The notes: generated by a model not told the origin, from the sequence alone. A DNA stretch of 64,000 nt from Eikenella halliae (GCF_001648475.1 NZ_LXSQ01000020.1:1-64000), one strand, 5' to 3'. Positions 25,925 through 33,768 are shown, numbered from the stretch's first letter. A program made the numbers and translations.

Positions 25925-27733
25925 TTACGCTTCTTTCTGTTCGGTCTGCTTCTGGCGCAAGCGTAGGTGCAGTTCGCGCAGTTGGAGTTCGTCCACATGG
26001 TTGGGGGCATCCACCAGCAGGTCTTGTGCGCGTTGCGTTTTCGGGAAGGCAATCACATCGCGGATGGATTCGGCTTGAGCCATCAAGGCCACCAAACGGT
26101 CGAGACCGAATGCCAAACCGCCATGCGGCGGCGCACCGAATTTCAGGTTATCCAGCAAGAAGCCGAATTTGTTTTGCTGCTCTTCGGGCGTGATTTTCAG
26201 CGCGGCGAACACTTTTTCCTGAATGTCTGCGCGGTGGATACGGATCGAGCCGCCACCGATTTCCCAGCCGTTGAGTACCATGTCGTAGGCGCGGGCCAGG
26301 CAGTTTTCAGGGTCGGATTCCATCAGGTCTTCGTGGCCGGGTTTGGGCGAGGTGAACGGATGGTGCATGGCGGCCCAGCGGTCGTTTTCCTCGTCGTATT
26401 CGAACATCGGGAAATCCACCACCCACAGCGGTTTCCACTCGTCCACGAAATAGCCGTTTTCCGCGCCGTGTTCTTTGCCGATTTTAATCCGCAATGCGCC
26501 GATGGCTTCGTTCACCACTTTGGCTTTGTCCGCGCCGAAAAAGATGATGTCGCCGTTTTGCGCACCGGTGCGTTTGATAATTTCGTGCAGGCTGCTTCCG
26601 GACAGGAATTTGACGATGGGCGACTGCAAACCGCTGTTTTCGCCGTTGCTCAAATTGGTTACATCGTTCACTTTGATGTAGGCCAAGCCTTTCGCGCCGT
26701 AGATGCCGACAAACTGGGTGTATTCGTCGATTTCCTTGCGGCTGAGTTTCGCGCCGTTCGGCACGCGCAGAGCCACCACGCGGCCGCCTTTCATATCGGC
26801 GGCGGCGCGGAACACTTTGAATTCTTCCGTTTTCATCAAATCGGTCAGCTCGGTAAATTTCAGGCTGATGCGCATATCGGGCTTGTCAGAGCCGTAGTAG
26901 AACATGGCTTCGGAATAGGGCATGCGCGGGAAGTCGCCCAGTTCCACGCCCAGCGCGTCTTTGAATACCTGTTTCGCCATGCCTTCGGTGATGTCCATGA
27001 TTTCATCCTCGTTCAGGAACGAGGTTTCCAAGTCGATTTGGGTGAATTCAGGTTGCCTATCGGCGCGTAAGTCTTCGTCGCGGAAGCACTTGGTGATTTG
27101 GTAGTAGCGGTCGAAACCTGCCACCATCAGCAATTGTTTAAACAATTGCGGCGATTGCGGCAGTGCGAAAAATTCGCCCGGATGCACGCGGCTGGGCACG
27201 AGGTAGTCGCGCGCGCCTTCGGGGGTGGAGCGGGTCAGCATCGGCGTTTCGATGTCGATGAAGCCCTGTGCGTCCAAATAGCGGCGCACGCCCATGGCTA
27301 CCTGATAACGCAGGCGCAGGTTGCGCTGCATCACGGGGCGGCGCAGGTCGATGACGCGGTTTTGCAGGCGTACGGTTTCGCTGATGTTTTCATCGTCAAT
27401 CATGAACGGCGGCGTGGCGGCGGGGTTCAGGATTTCGATTTCTTTGGCCAAAATCTCGATTTTGCCGGACACCATTTTGTCGTTGGTGGTGCCTTCGGGG
27501 CGGTTGCGCACGCGCCCGGTGATGCTCAAAACATATTCGTTGCGGGCGGAATCGGCAGTGGCAAACGCTTCGGGCGTGTCGGGGTCGATGACGACTTGGA
27601 CGATACCTTCGCGGTCGCGCAGGTCGATAAAGATTACGCCGCCGTGGTCGCGCCGGCGGTGTACCCAGCCTTTGACAGTTACGGTTTGGTCTAAGTATTG
27701 CTCGCTGATTAGGCCGCAGTAGTTGGTACGCAT
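25925..27733 (-). CDS. aspS: Aspartyl-tRNA synthetase
   Basis: 602 residues of bacterial-type class II AspRS. Landmarks are the N-terminal OB fold (TVKGWVHRRRDHGGVIFIDLRDREG), motif 2 (FRDEDLRADRQPEFTQIDLE), the GAD insertion domain in the middle and motif 3 (GLAFGLDRLVALMA). The ATG at 27733 gives the canonical MRTNYCGLIS start; the longer frame to 27877 crosses uptake sequences. In other Neisseriaceae this gene lies next to the DUF502 gene, as here, but in this window a gene remnant and a tautomerase gene separate them. Confidence 0.97.
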   Translation of the reverse strand: MRTNYCGLISEQYLDQTVTVKGWVHRRRDHGGVIFIDLRDREGIVQVVIDPDTPEAFATADSARNEYVLSITGRVRNRPEGTTNDKMVSGKIEILAKEIEILNPAATPPFMIDDENISETVRLQNRVIDLRRPVMQRNLRLRYQVAMGVRRYLDAQGFIDIETPMLTRSTPEGARDYLVPSRVHPGEFFALPQSPQLFKQLLMVAGFDRYYQITKCFRDEDLRADRQPEFTQIDLETSFLNEDEIMDITEGMAKQVFKDALGVELGDFPRMPYSEAMFYYGSDKPDMRISLKFTELTDLMKTEEFKVFRAAADMKGGRVVALRVPNGAKLSRKEIDEYTQFVGIYGAKGLAYIKVNDVTNLSNGENSGLQSPIVKFLSGSSLHEIIKRTGAQNGDIIFFGADKAKVVNEAIGALRIKIGKEHGAENGYFVDEWKPLWVVDFPMFEYDEENDRWAAMHHPFTSPKPGHEDLMESDPENCLARAYDMVLNGWEIGGGSIRIHRADIQEKVFAALKITPEEQQNKFGFLLDNLKFGAPPHGGLAFGLDRLVALMAQAESIRDVIAFPKTQRAQDLLVDAPNHVDELQLRELHLRLRQKQTEQKEA

Positions 27734-27833
27734 GGTGTTTCCTGAAAAGTGTTTTGTTAAACGATAAGGGGTAATTGTAAAGGTTTGCGGGGTTTTCAGG
27801 TAGCCTTTGGAATTGGAAGGGCTACCTGAAAAA

Positions 27834-27950
27834 TCATTCGGTCGGCTCGGGCAGGGGCTTTGCCATTTTGTGCTCATCTAGCGCCACTATGCCAAGCGAA
27901 ATCAAATATTTCAATACTACGAATAAGACGATATTTGAAGGGTTTTATTG
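27834..27950 (-). pseudogene. Decayed second 3' end of the DUF502 gene
   Basis: Reading the minus strand to the TGA at 27836 gives VVLKYLISLGIVALDEHKMA and then KPLPEPTE. This aligns with the C-terminus of the intact DUF502 protein nearby (ALKYVISLGMVMPDDALVQ KQPAP). There is no start and no upstream homology. It is best explained as the old 3' end left behind when a segment carrying the tautomerase gene recombined in. Confidence 0.65.
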
Positions 27951-28000
27951 GGTATCTATTATCGGTTCGATGTCGGTTCATAAAGTTTGCTTGGCTTGAA

Positions 28001-28012
28001 AAGCAGCCTGCA
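28001..28012 (+). repeat. Kingella-dialect uptake sequence
   Basis: AAGCAGCCTGCA, the AA-king3 form, immediately beyond the tautomerase stop codon. It is foreign to the prevailing AGGCTACCTGAA dialect. Confidence 0.6.
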
Positions 28013-28014
28013 CG

Positions 28015-28221
28015 TCAACTTTGTTTTCGTTGCTCGGTAACGCTTTTGCCGCCGATGCCCCAGTTGTCCATGTCCACTTCGTCAATCACGACCACGGTGG
28101 TTTCGGGATTTTTGTTCAGCACGCGCGCCAGTAAATCGGTTACACCGGCGATGAGTTCGGCTTTTTGTTCTGCACTTGGAGCTTCTCGGCCGCCAGTCAC
28201 TTTAATGTTTACATAAGGCAT
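28015..28221 (-). CDS. 4-oxalocrotonate tautomerase family protein
   Basis: A 68-residue small tautomerase. After start-Met removal the N-terminal Pro (MPYVNIKVTGG) is the catalytic base of the family, and the beta-alpha-beta layout with VVVIDEVDMDNWGIGGKSV matches 4-OT/DmpI homologues. The physiological substrate is unknown. The gene sits between the intact DUF502 gene and a decayed copy of that gene's 3' end, beside a Kingella-type uptake sequence, so it looks like a recent insertion by transformation. Confidence 0.85.
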   Translation of the reverse strand: MPYVNIKVTGGREAPSAEQKAELIAGVTDLLARVLNKNPETTVVVIDEVDMDNWGIGGKSVTEQRKQS

Positions 28222-28239
28222 AGGGTTTCCTGTTGGGTG

Positions 28240-28908
28240 TTAAGGGGCAGGCTGCTTTTGCACAAGTGCGTCGTCGGGCATGACCATGCCCAGCGAAATC
28301 ACATATTTCAATGCCTCGTCCACGCTCATATCCAAGGGGCGGATGTCTTGTTTACGCACGAAGATGTAGTAGCCGCCGGTGGGGTTGGGCGTGGTGGGTA
28401 CATATACGGCGATATATTCGTTGCCTTCCGGTAGGGCTTCGCGCAAGGCTTGCGGCACATCGCCGGACACAAAAGCAATCGTCCAAATATCGGGCTGCGG
28501 GAAGGGCACCAGCACGGGGGTTTTGAACGAGCGGCTGTTGTCGGAGAGCAGGCTCTCGGACACTTTTTTCACGCTGGAATAGATGGATTTCACCACGGGG
28601 ATGCGCCCCAGGAGTGAATCCCAGCCTTCAATCACTTTGCGTCCGAGCACGTTGGCGCCGAGCACGCCGGTTACGAACAGCACAACGATGGCCAGGATGA
28701 AGCCGAGGCCGGGGATGTTGAAGCCGAGGTAGCTCTCCGGCTGCCATTGGGTGGGCAGCAGGTTGAAGAGGTGGTCGGTGGTGGAAACGATGTAGGTTAC
28801 CACCCACAGGGTGATGGTGATGGGCAGCCAGACCAGGAGGCCGGTAATCAGGTAGCGCTTGATGGCTTTGCCGATGCCGCTGCTTTCTGACGGTGTTTGC
28901 TCGCTCAT
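28240..28908 (-). CDS. DUF502 membrane protein
   Basis: 222 residues. It has two transmembrane helices (residues about 19-41 and 68-90, LITGLLVWLPITITLWVV and FILAIVVLFVTGVLGANVLG) and the family signature RIPVVKSIYSSVKKVSESL followed by VPFPQPDIWTIAFVSG. Proteins of this family are conserved near aspS in betaproteobacteria; the function is not established. The gene runs in the same direction as aspS and is separated from it by the tautomerase insertion. Confidence 0.85.
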   Translation of the reverse strand: MSEQTPSESSGIGKAIKRYLITGLLVWLPITITLWVVTYIVSTTDHLFNLLPTQWQPESYLGFNIPGLGFILAIVVLFVTGVLGANVLGRKVIEGWDSLLGRIPVVKSIYSSVKKVSESLLSDNSRSFKTPVLVPFPQPDIWTIAFVSGDVPQALREALPEGNEYIAVYVPTTPNPTGGYYIFVRKQDIRPLDMSVDEALKYVISLGMVMPDDALVQKQPAP

Positions 28909-29230
28909 GTCTATCCCGTAGGAATGACTTAGTAAAAGTGGCGCATTATACGCGTTTGCGGTGGAATAAACGAGGGCTTTGCGGGAAGGAGTTGAACTTA
29001 TTGACGGGATAGGGCTGGTTTGATGCTACGGCATGATTGAGTTTTACAGTGGAACAGAAAGGCTACCTGAAAGCCATTTCCGCGAAGCCAACGCCTGGTT
29101 TGCAAGAAACCTTAGATTCGACAACGGTCTATGCGTGTTGAATCGGAATCGGAAAATGGGCGTTGTCGAAAGAGGTGTTGGCTTCGCGGAAATGGCTTTC
29201 AGGTAGCCTATTGTTTAGTTGAAACCCAGC
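28909..29230. other. Intergenic region with a nested palindrome
   Basis: No gene seen. Most of it is the 150-bp nested inverted repeat at 29060-29209, described separately. The left part holds the DUF502 promoter region. Confidence 0.5.
29060..29209. repeat. Nested inverted repeat ending in uptake sequences
   Basis: Outer arms of about 34 bp: 29060-29093 (uptake sequence, then AGCCATTTCCGCGAAGCCAA) against 29176-29209. Inside, TTCGACAACG at 29117-29126 pairs with CGTTGTCGAA at 29161-29170. The whole can fold into a long cruciform or a bidirectional terminator hairpin. Confidence 0.8.
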
Positions 29231-29356
29231 CTAACGCTGCCTAGCCTTGAAGCGGGGATTGCTTTTGCAGATTACGTACACTTTGCCCCGACGGCGCACC
29301 ACTTGGCAGTCGCGATGGCGGGTTTTGGCGGTTTTGAGGGAGGAGAGGACTTGCAT
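29231..29356 (-). CDS. rpmJ: 50S ribosomal protein L36, zinc-independent paralogue
   Basis: A 41-residue protein (MQVLSSLKTAKTRHRDCQVV ... VYVICKSNPRFKARQR). It is the B-type L36 (YkgO-like): two lone cysteines only, without the C-x2-C...C-x4-H zinc ribbon of the normal L36. Its ATG follows the rpmE2 stop codon by one base, so the two are translationally coupled. Together with the zinc-free L31 it lets the cell replace zinc-containing ribosomal proteins under zinc starvation. Confidence 0.92.
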   Translation of the reverse strand: MQVLSSLKTAKTRHRDCQVVRRRGKVYVICKSNPRFKARQR

Positions 29357-29357
29357 T

Positions 29358-29630
29358 TCAGTTATCCTTTTTCAGAGCGGAAATCATGCTGCCGTAGCGT
29401 TGGTTGAATGCGCTGGCACGGCCTTGTTTGCTGTGCTCACGTTGCTGGCCGGTGTAAACGGGGTGGGAGGCGGCAGAGGTGTCGAGCATGAATACGGGGT
29501 ATTCTTTGCCGTCTTTCCATTGCATGGTGTTGCTGGTGGGGGCGCAGGAGCGGATGAGCCAGCCTTCGTTGGCACTGCTGTCGAAGAATAGGACGGTGCG
29601 GTAGTTTTCGGGGTGGATATTGGGTTTCAT
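29358..29630 (-). CDS. rpmE2: 50S ribosomal protein L31 type B (zinc-independent)
   Basis: 90 residues from the ATG at 29630 (MKPNIHPENYRTVLFFDSSA). It lacks the CxxC zinc motif of L31 type A and has the longer type B C-terminus (GMISALKKDN-like tail, here GSMISALKKDN). It is the first gene of the rpmE2-rpmJ2 pair. A near-perfect Zur operator overlaps its promoter 13 bp upstream, so expression should rise when zinc is scarce and spare the zinc bound in ribosomes. Confidence 0.95.
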   Translation of the reverse strand: MKPNIHPENYRTVLFFDSSANEGWLIRSCAPTSNTMQWKDGKEYPVFMLDTSAASHPVYTGQQREHSKQGRASAFNQRYGSMISALKKDN

Positions 29631-29642
29631 AAACAACCTTTC

Positions 29643-29663
29643 AAATGTTATACCGTAACATTT
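29643..29663 (-). promoter_or_regulatory. Zur operator of rpmE2-rpmJ2
   Basis: AAATGTTA-N5-TAACATTT, perfect 8-bp half-sites identical to the core of the established Zur box (AAATGTTAT...ATAACATTT). It overlaps the -10 region and start site of the promoter at 29660-29688. Confidence 0.85.
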
Positions 29664-29688
29664 AACCATAAGCCGGATGGTTTGGCAA
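29660..29688 (-). promoter_or_regulatory. Sigma70-type promoter of rpmE2-rpmJ2
   Basis: On the minus strand TTGCCA (29683-29688), a 17-bp spacer and TTAAAT (29660-29665). The Zur box covers the -10 element and downstream bases, as expected for repression. Confidence 0.55.
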
Positions 29689-29711
29689 GGCAAGAATTGT
29701 TCTTGTTGGGT

Positions 29712-29815
29712 TATAGTGAATTAACAAAAACCAGTACAGCGTTGGCTCGCCTTGCCGTAACGTGTGTACTGTCTTCGGCTCGCCGCCTTGTCCTGATTTT
29801 TGTTAATCCACTATA
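29712..29815. repeat. Correia-type element E
   Basis: 104 bp, TATAGTGAATTAA to TTAATCCACTATA, nearly identical to copy C. It begins 24 bp upstream of the rpmE2 promoter -35 hexamer. Confidence 0.9.
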
Positions 29816-29839
29816 TTTTGAATGGGAGAAGATAAGGAA

Positions 29840-29900
29840 CAGGCTACCTGAAAGTTTAGCTTCGCAGAAGCTCCTCTGCGTTGCGTTTTCAGGTAGCCTG
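29840..29900 (-). terminator. Uptake-sequence hairpin after rlpA
   Basis: AGGCTACCTGAA and its inverse enclose a TTAGCTTCGCAGAAGC hairpin segment, 18 bp beyond the rlpA stop codon. Confidence 0.5.
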
Positions 29901-29918
29901 TTTGCCGATAGTTGGCGA

Positions 29919-30722
29919 TTACAGTTCGGTAGTAACCGCAGCCTTGGTTTGTTCTGCCTTGTCTTGGTGGGTGAACGGGCCCATGCGGACGAGGAAGCTG
30001 CCGTTACGCTGCGGCACCATGAATACCTGTTGGCTGGTGTTGTTGGCATGGCGCAGGCGGGTGGTGGTTTGCACGACATAGTCGTAGGCGGCTTTGCGCT
30101 GGTCGAAGCGGCGCAAGTCCACATAAATATTGCCGGCCGGTTTGGCGGCGGGCTGTTGGTTTTCGGCTTCGGCACGTGCCTGGCCGGGCAGGATTTGTTC
30201 GATGCGCACGTTGGCGGTACCAGCGTTGATGAAGCCGAGCTGGCGGGCGGCAGATTGGGATACGTCGATGACGCGGCTGCTGTGGAAGGGGCCGCGGTCG
30301 TTGATGCGCACCACCACGCTTTTGCCGTTGGATAAGTTAGTTACGCGGGCATAGCTGGGGATGGGCAGGGTTTTGTGGGCGGCGGTCATGAGGTTCATGT
30401 CGTAACGCTCGCCGGAGGCGGTGAGGCGGCCGTGGAATTGGCGGCCATACCAGGATGCGCGGCCGGTTTGAGTGAATTGGCGCACATCGGTCATCGGGGT
30501 GTAGCGCACGCCGCGTACTCGGTAGCTGCGGTTGGCAGATTGGTGCAGCCGTTCGGGTTTGGCGACGGCGTCTAAATGAATACTGCCCTGGCTGTGGTAT
30601 TGCTGCGGGGCAGGTTTGGCCGGCGCGGCTTTGGGCTCGGCGGCGGCGGTGTTGATTAGGGCGGTACACAGACCGATGGCGGCAGTGATGCCGATAAAGA
30701 AGGCGTTTTTCAATTTAGCCAA
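29919..30722 (-). CDS. rlpA: RlpA-like septal lytic transglycosylase
   Basis: 267 residues with an N-terminal export signal (FFIGITAAIGLCTALINTAA), but without a clear lipobox, so possibly soluble periplasmic. The double-psi beta-barrel domain is clear: GRASWYGRQFHGRLTASGER, MTAAHKTLPIPSYARVTNL and VVRINDRGPFHSSRVIDVS, including the catalytic Asp of RlpA. The C-terminal 70 residues resemble a SPOR-type peptidoglycan-binding domain (IYVDLRRFDQRKAAYDYV). RlpA cleaves naked glycan strands at the septum. Confidence 0.88.
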   Translation of the reverse strand: MAKLKNAFFIGITAAIGLCTALINTAAAEPKAAPAKPAPQQYHSQGSIHLDAVAKPERLHQSANRSYRVRGVRYTPMTDVRQFTQTGRASWYGRQFHGRLTASGERYDMNLMTAAHKTLPIPSYARVTNLSNGKSVVVRINDRGPFHSSRVIDVSQSAARQLGFINAGTANVRIEQILPGQARAEAENQQPAAKPAGNIYVDLRRFDQRKAAYDYVVQTTTRLRHANNTSQQVFMVPQRNGSFLVRMGPFTHQDKAEQTKAAVTTEL

Positions 30723-30761
30723 AACAAACTCCGTTTCTTGAGTGGATGGGGTTGGTGGCGG

Positions 30762-31226
30762 TTAGATACCGCCTTGGTAGCCGTTTTGCCGCCATGCTTC
30801 ATACAGCATCACGGCCACCGTGTTGGAAAGGTTCATGCTGCGGCTACCGGGCATCATGGGCAGGCGCAGTTTTTGGTTTTCAGGTAGCTCCTCGAGGATT
30901 GCCGCCGGCAGGCCGCGGGTTTCGGGGCCAAACAGGAAAACATCGCCCGGCCGGAACTCGGCTTGGTCGGGGCGGGTGCGGCCTTTGGTGGTGAGCGCGA
31001 AAATGCGGCGCCCTTGCAAGGCGGCAAGGCAATCTTCAAAGGTTTCGTGCAGGCTGATGCGGGCGAATTCGTGATAATCGAGCCCGGCGCGCTTCATTTT
31101 GGCCGAATCCAAAGGGAAACCCAGCGGCTTCACCAAATGCAGCTCGGCACCGCTGTTGGCGCACAGGCGGATGATGTTGCCGGTGTTGGGCGGGATTTCG
31201 GGTTGGTATAAAACAATGCTGAACAT
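30762..31226 (-). CDS. trmL: tRNA (cytidine(34)-2'-O)-methyltransferase
   Basis: 154 residues from ATG 31226 (MFSIVLYQPEIPPNTGNIIR). A SPOUT-class enzyme that 2'-O-methylates the wobble base of tRNA-Leu isoacceptors. Conserved motifs are IPPNTGNIIRLCAN, FLFGPETRGLP and MPGSRSMNLSNTVAVMLYEA. The length equals E. coli TrmL. The longer frame to 31301 is not needed. Confidence 0.95.
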   Translation of the reverse strand: MFSIVLYQPEIPPNTGNIIRLCANSGAELHLVKPLGFPLDSAKMKRAGLDYHEFARISLHETFEDCLAALQGRRIFALTTKGRTRPDQAEFRPGDVFLFGPETRGLPAAILEELPENQKLRLPMMPGSRSMNLSNTVAVMLYEAWRQNGYQGGI

Positions 31227-31336
31227 GAAGCGATATGCAGCGAAATTCAAACAAATAAGGCTGATTTGCAACAAACCAGCCGTTAGGACGATGCGCGGCA
31301 TGATGCCGCAGCAGGGTAACTACGTCAATTATCTTT

Positions 31337-32062
31337 TCATTCGGCGCGGGCGAACACCCAGCCATAAACCGCTGCAGCCCCCGCCCGCTGCAAAGTTCGG
31401 GCAAGTTCGCCAATTGTTGCACCGCTGGTAACAACGTCGTCGATTAACAGCACATGACGGTTCTTTACATCCGCCGCTGAGGCTACCTGAAAAATACCGT
31501 GCACGTTTTTGGCACGCTCATTTCGGGGCAGGGTGCTTTGTGCCGGTCGGTGGGGGCGGGTTACCGCAAACGGCGGCAACAGCGGCAGATTCAGGTGCTT
31601 AGCTATAGTCTCGGCCAGCAGCAGGCTTTGGTTGAACCCGCGTTTGTGCAGCCGCCGCACGCTCAAAGGCATCGCCATCACCAAATCCGGCGGAGTCGGC
31701 CACACGGGCGGCTCGGCCAGCATCAGTTCGGCTAAGGCGGCATATAAATCGTTGCGGCCGAGGAATTTGTAGGCATACAGCAGGTTGCTCAGCGGCGGTC
31801 GGTAGGCGAAGGCGGCGTTGAGCTGGGTTTGCGGCGGCGGTTTTCGTTGGCAGTGGCCGCATGGTAGGCCGGAAGCAGAAATGCCGGCACACAATGGGCA
31901 GCGGCGGCGCGCATCCAGCCGCAGGCAGTGCAAATCCGCCGTGCAGCCGCCGCACAATGACTGGCTGCCGGATAATTCATGGCATAATATGCAGCGTTTG
32001 CTCCGGCTGGAGGCTAGCTGAAATAGCCGCCACTGCCCGGCTAACCAAGTTGAAAGCGCCAT
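31337..32062 (-). CDS. comF: ComF family protein (competence-related phosphoribosyltransferase-like)
   Basis: 241 residues from the ATG at 32062. The N-terminal zinc-finger part has four CxxC pairs (CILC, CGGC, CPLC, CGHC), followed by a phosphoribosyltransferase-like domain with RGFNQSLLLAETIAK and the PRPP-type motif VLLIDDVVTSGATI. ComF is needed for natural transformation in several bacteria, which fits an uptake-sequence-rich genome. Its start codon abuts the divergent bioH start (CATATG), so each gene's leader lies in the other's coding sequence. A later start is possible. Confidence 0.88.
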   Translation of the reverse strand: MALSTWLAGQWRLFQLASSRSKRCILCHELSGSQSLCGGCTADLHCLRLDARRRCPLCAGISASGLPCGHCQRKPPPQTQLNAAFAYRPPLSNLLYAYKFLGRNDLYAALAELMLAEPPVWPTPPDLVMAMPLSVRRLHKRGFNQSLLLAETIAKHLNLPLLPPFAVTRPHRPAQSTLPRNERAKNVHGIFQVASAADVKNRHVLLIDDVVTSGATIGELARTLQRAGAAAVYGWVFARAE

Positions 32063-32809
32063 ATGTCTGATTCCGTAAATATTATGCTGTTGCACGGTTG
32101 GGCGGCCAACCATCATATTTTTGACCTGCTGGTTACCAATTTGCCCGAATGCCGCATCGCCGCACCCGATTTGCCCGGCCACGGTGCGGCTGAGTTCGAT
32201 AGCGCGTTCGACGTGGTTGCTGTGGCCGACTCGCTGGCGGCTCAATTAAATGAGCCCGCACACCTGCTTGGCTGGTCGCTCGGCGGGTTGGTGGCGCTGC
32301 ATATGGCTGCGCGCCATCCCGAAAAAGTACGCAGCCTGTGCCTGACCGCCAGCTTTGCCCGCCTCACCGCCGCGCCGGATTATCCCGAAGGTTTGGCCAA
32401 ACCCGCGCTGGGCAAGATGATACCGCTGTTTACCCAAGATTTTGCCAAATATATGCGCCAGTTTTTGCAGCTGCAATTTCTGCACATCCCCGAACGCGCC
32501 CATCTGGCCGACGAAGTGCTGCCGGAAATCATCCGCTACGGCGTACCGCCCGGCCTGCAAGCCGCGCTGGATGCCGTGGTGCGCACCGATGCCCGCGCCT
32601 TGCTGCCGCAAGTGCAGTGTCCCGTATTGCTCGTGTTCGGCGGCAAAGACGGCATCACCCCGCCGCGCATGGGCGAATACCTGCACCGCAGTCTGCCCAA
32701 CAGCCGCCTGCTGATGATTGAAAAGGCGGCGCATATTCCGTTTTTGAGCCATGCCGATGAATTTTCTGCCGCCTACCGAACATTTATCGGGCTACCTGAA
32801 AAAACATAG
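32063..32809 (+). CDS. bioH: Pimeloyl-ACP methyl ester carboxylesterase
   Basis: 248 residues, alpha/beta hydrolase. It removes the methyl ester from pimeloyl-ACP to end the disguised fatty-acid phase of biotin synthesis. Features are LLHGWAANHHIF, the nucleophile elbow GWSLGG, the acid in VFGGKDGITP and the catalytic His in EKAAHIPFLSH. It precedes a BioC-like methyltransferase gene, as in other Neisseriaceae, supporting the assignment. The last codons contain an in-frame uptake sequence (GLPEKT). Confidence 0.92.
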   Translation: MSDSVNIMLLHGWAANHHIFDLLVTNLPECRIAAPDLPGHGAAEFDSAFDVVAVADSLAAQLNEPAHLLGWSLGGLVALHMAARHPEKVRSLCLTASFARLTAAPDYPEGLAKPALGKMIPLFTQDFAKYMRQFLQLQFLHIPERAHLADEVLPEIIRYGVPPGLQAALDAVVRTDARALLPQVQCPVLLVFGGKDGITPPRMGEYLHRSLPNSRLLMIEKAAHIPFLSHADEFSAAYRTFIGLPEKT

Positions 32810-32918
32810 CAGGCTGAAAAACATAAAAAAACCATTTTACCATCATTGAAACGGATGCTTTCAGGTAGCCTCAGGCAGGCTGCCCGAAAGCCGACACACA
32901 CCACAGGCTACCTGAAAA

Positions 32919-33710
32919 ATGACTACCGACCGCTGGCTGATCCACCGCCGCCTCGCCGAAGACACCGACCAACGCCTGCCGCTGATTGCCGCCGCGCCGC
33001 AGCATATTTTGCTGTTCGGCGCCGACGGCGATTGCAGCCGCCGCCTGCTGGCCGCGCGTTACCCGCAAGCCGCGTTCAGCGAATACGACAGCCGTGCCGA
33101 TTATCTGCAGGCCGCCGCAGCCGCCCGCCAAACCGGCTTCTGGCAGCGCCTTGCCGGCAAAGGCAAAACCGTACCGCAACACTGCCAAACGCCCGAAACC
33201 CCGTTGCCCGAGGCGCAGGCCGACTGGCTGTGGTGCAACCTCGGCCTGGTTCCCTCGGCCGCCCGGCCCGTGCCGGTGATCGAAAACTGGGCGCACGCGC
33301 TGAAAACCGACGGCCTGCTGTTCCTCACCCACTTCGGCCTCGACACGCTGGCCGAAATCACAGGCTACCTGAAAACGCGCAACATCGCCGTGGAAAGCCC
33401 GTTCGCCGATATGCACGACTTGGGCGATATGCTGTTCCACCACGGCTTCTACGATCCGGTGATGGACACCGCCAAGCTGGAGCTGTCCTACACCCGCGCC
33501 GAAACCTTCTGGCAGGATATGGACACGCTCGGCATCCGGGCGGCCTTGCAGTTTGCCGACGAAGCCGCCGCCCGCGCCGCCGTGAACGAAGGTTTTGCGC
33601 AAGGGCTGCTGCATACGGTAACGCTGGAAACCGTGTACGGCCACGCAGTGAAAAAACTGCAACTGCCGGAGAATGAAAATGTGGTGCAGTTTTATCCGAG
33701 GCAGAGATAG
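32919..33710 (+). CDS. bioC: BioC-like malonyl-ACP O-methyltransferase (divergent)
   Basis: 263 residues. Position directly behind bioH, the N-terminal RRLAEDTDQRLPLI and the methyltransferase fold point to BioC, which methylates malonyl-ACP to begin pimelate synthesis. The SAM-binding motif I is unusual: ILLFGADGDCSRRLLAARYP in place of the normal hydrophobic-D-x-G-x-G-x-G. Motifs around ADWLWCNLGLV and LKTDGLLFLTHFG correspond to the acidic loop and post-motif strand. An uptake sequence ends one base before the ATG. Assignment to BioC is by context and weak similarity. Confidence 0.75.
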   Translation: MTTDRWLIHRRLAEDTDQRLPLIAAAPQHILLFGADGDCSRRLLAARYPQAAFSEYDSRADYLQAAAAARQTGFWQRLAGKGKTVPQHCQTPETPLPEAQADWLWCNLGLVPSAARPVPVIENWAHALKTDGLLFLTHFGLDTLAEITGYLKTRNIAVESPFADMHDLGDMLFHHGFYDPVMDTAKLELSYTRAETFWQDMDTLGIRAALQFADEAAARAAVNEGFAQGLLHTVTLETVYGHAVKKLQLPENENVVQFYPRQR

Positions 33711-33730
33711 CTTGATTTGTTGCTTGGATT

Positions 33731-33768
33731 AAAGGCTACCTGAAAATGGTTTTTCAGGTAGCCTTTGT
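33731..33768 (+). terminator. Uptake-sequence terminator of bioC
   Basis: Inverted pair 33734-33745 / 33754-33765 with T-rich tail, 24 bp after the stop codon. Confidence 0.65.

Noticed and set aside
31337..32245. Longer comF frame starting at 32245
   Set aside because: It would overlap bioH by 183 bp with an unconserved N-terminus; the ATG at 32062 places the CxxC fingers near the start as in the family.
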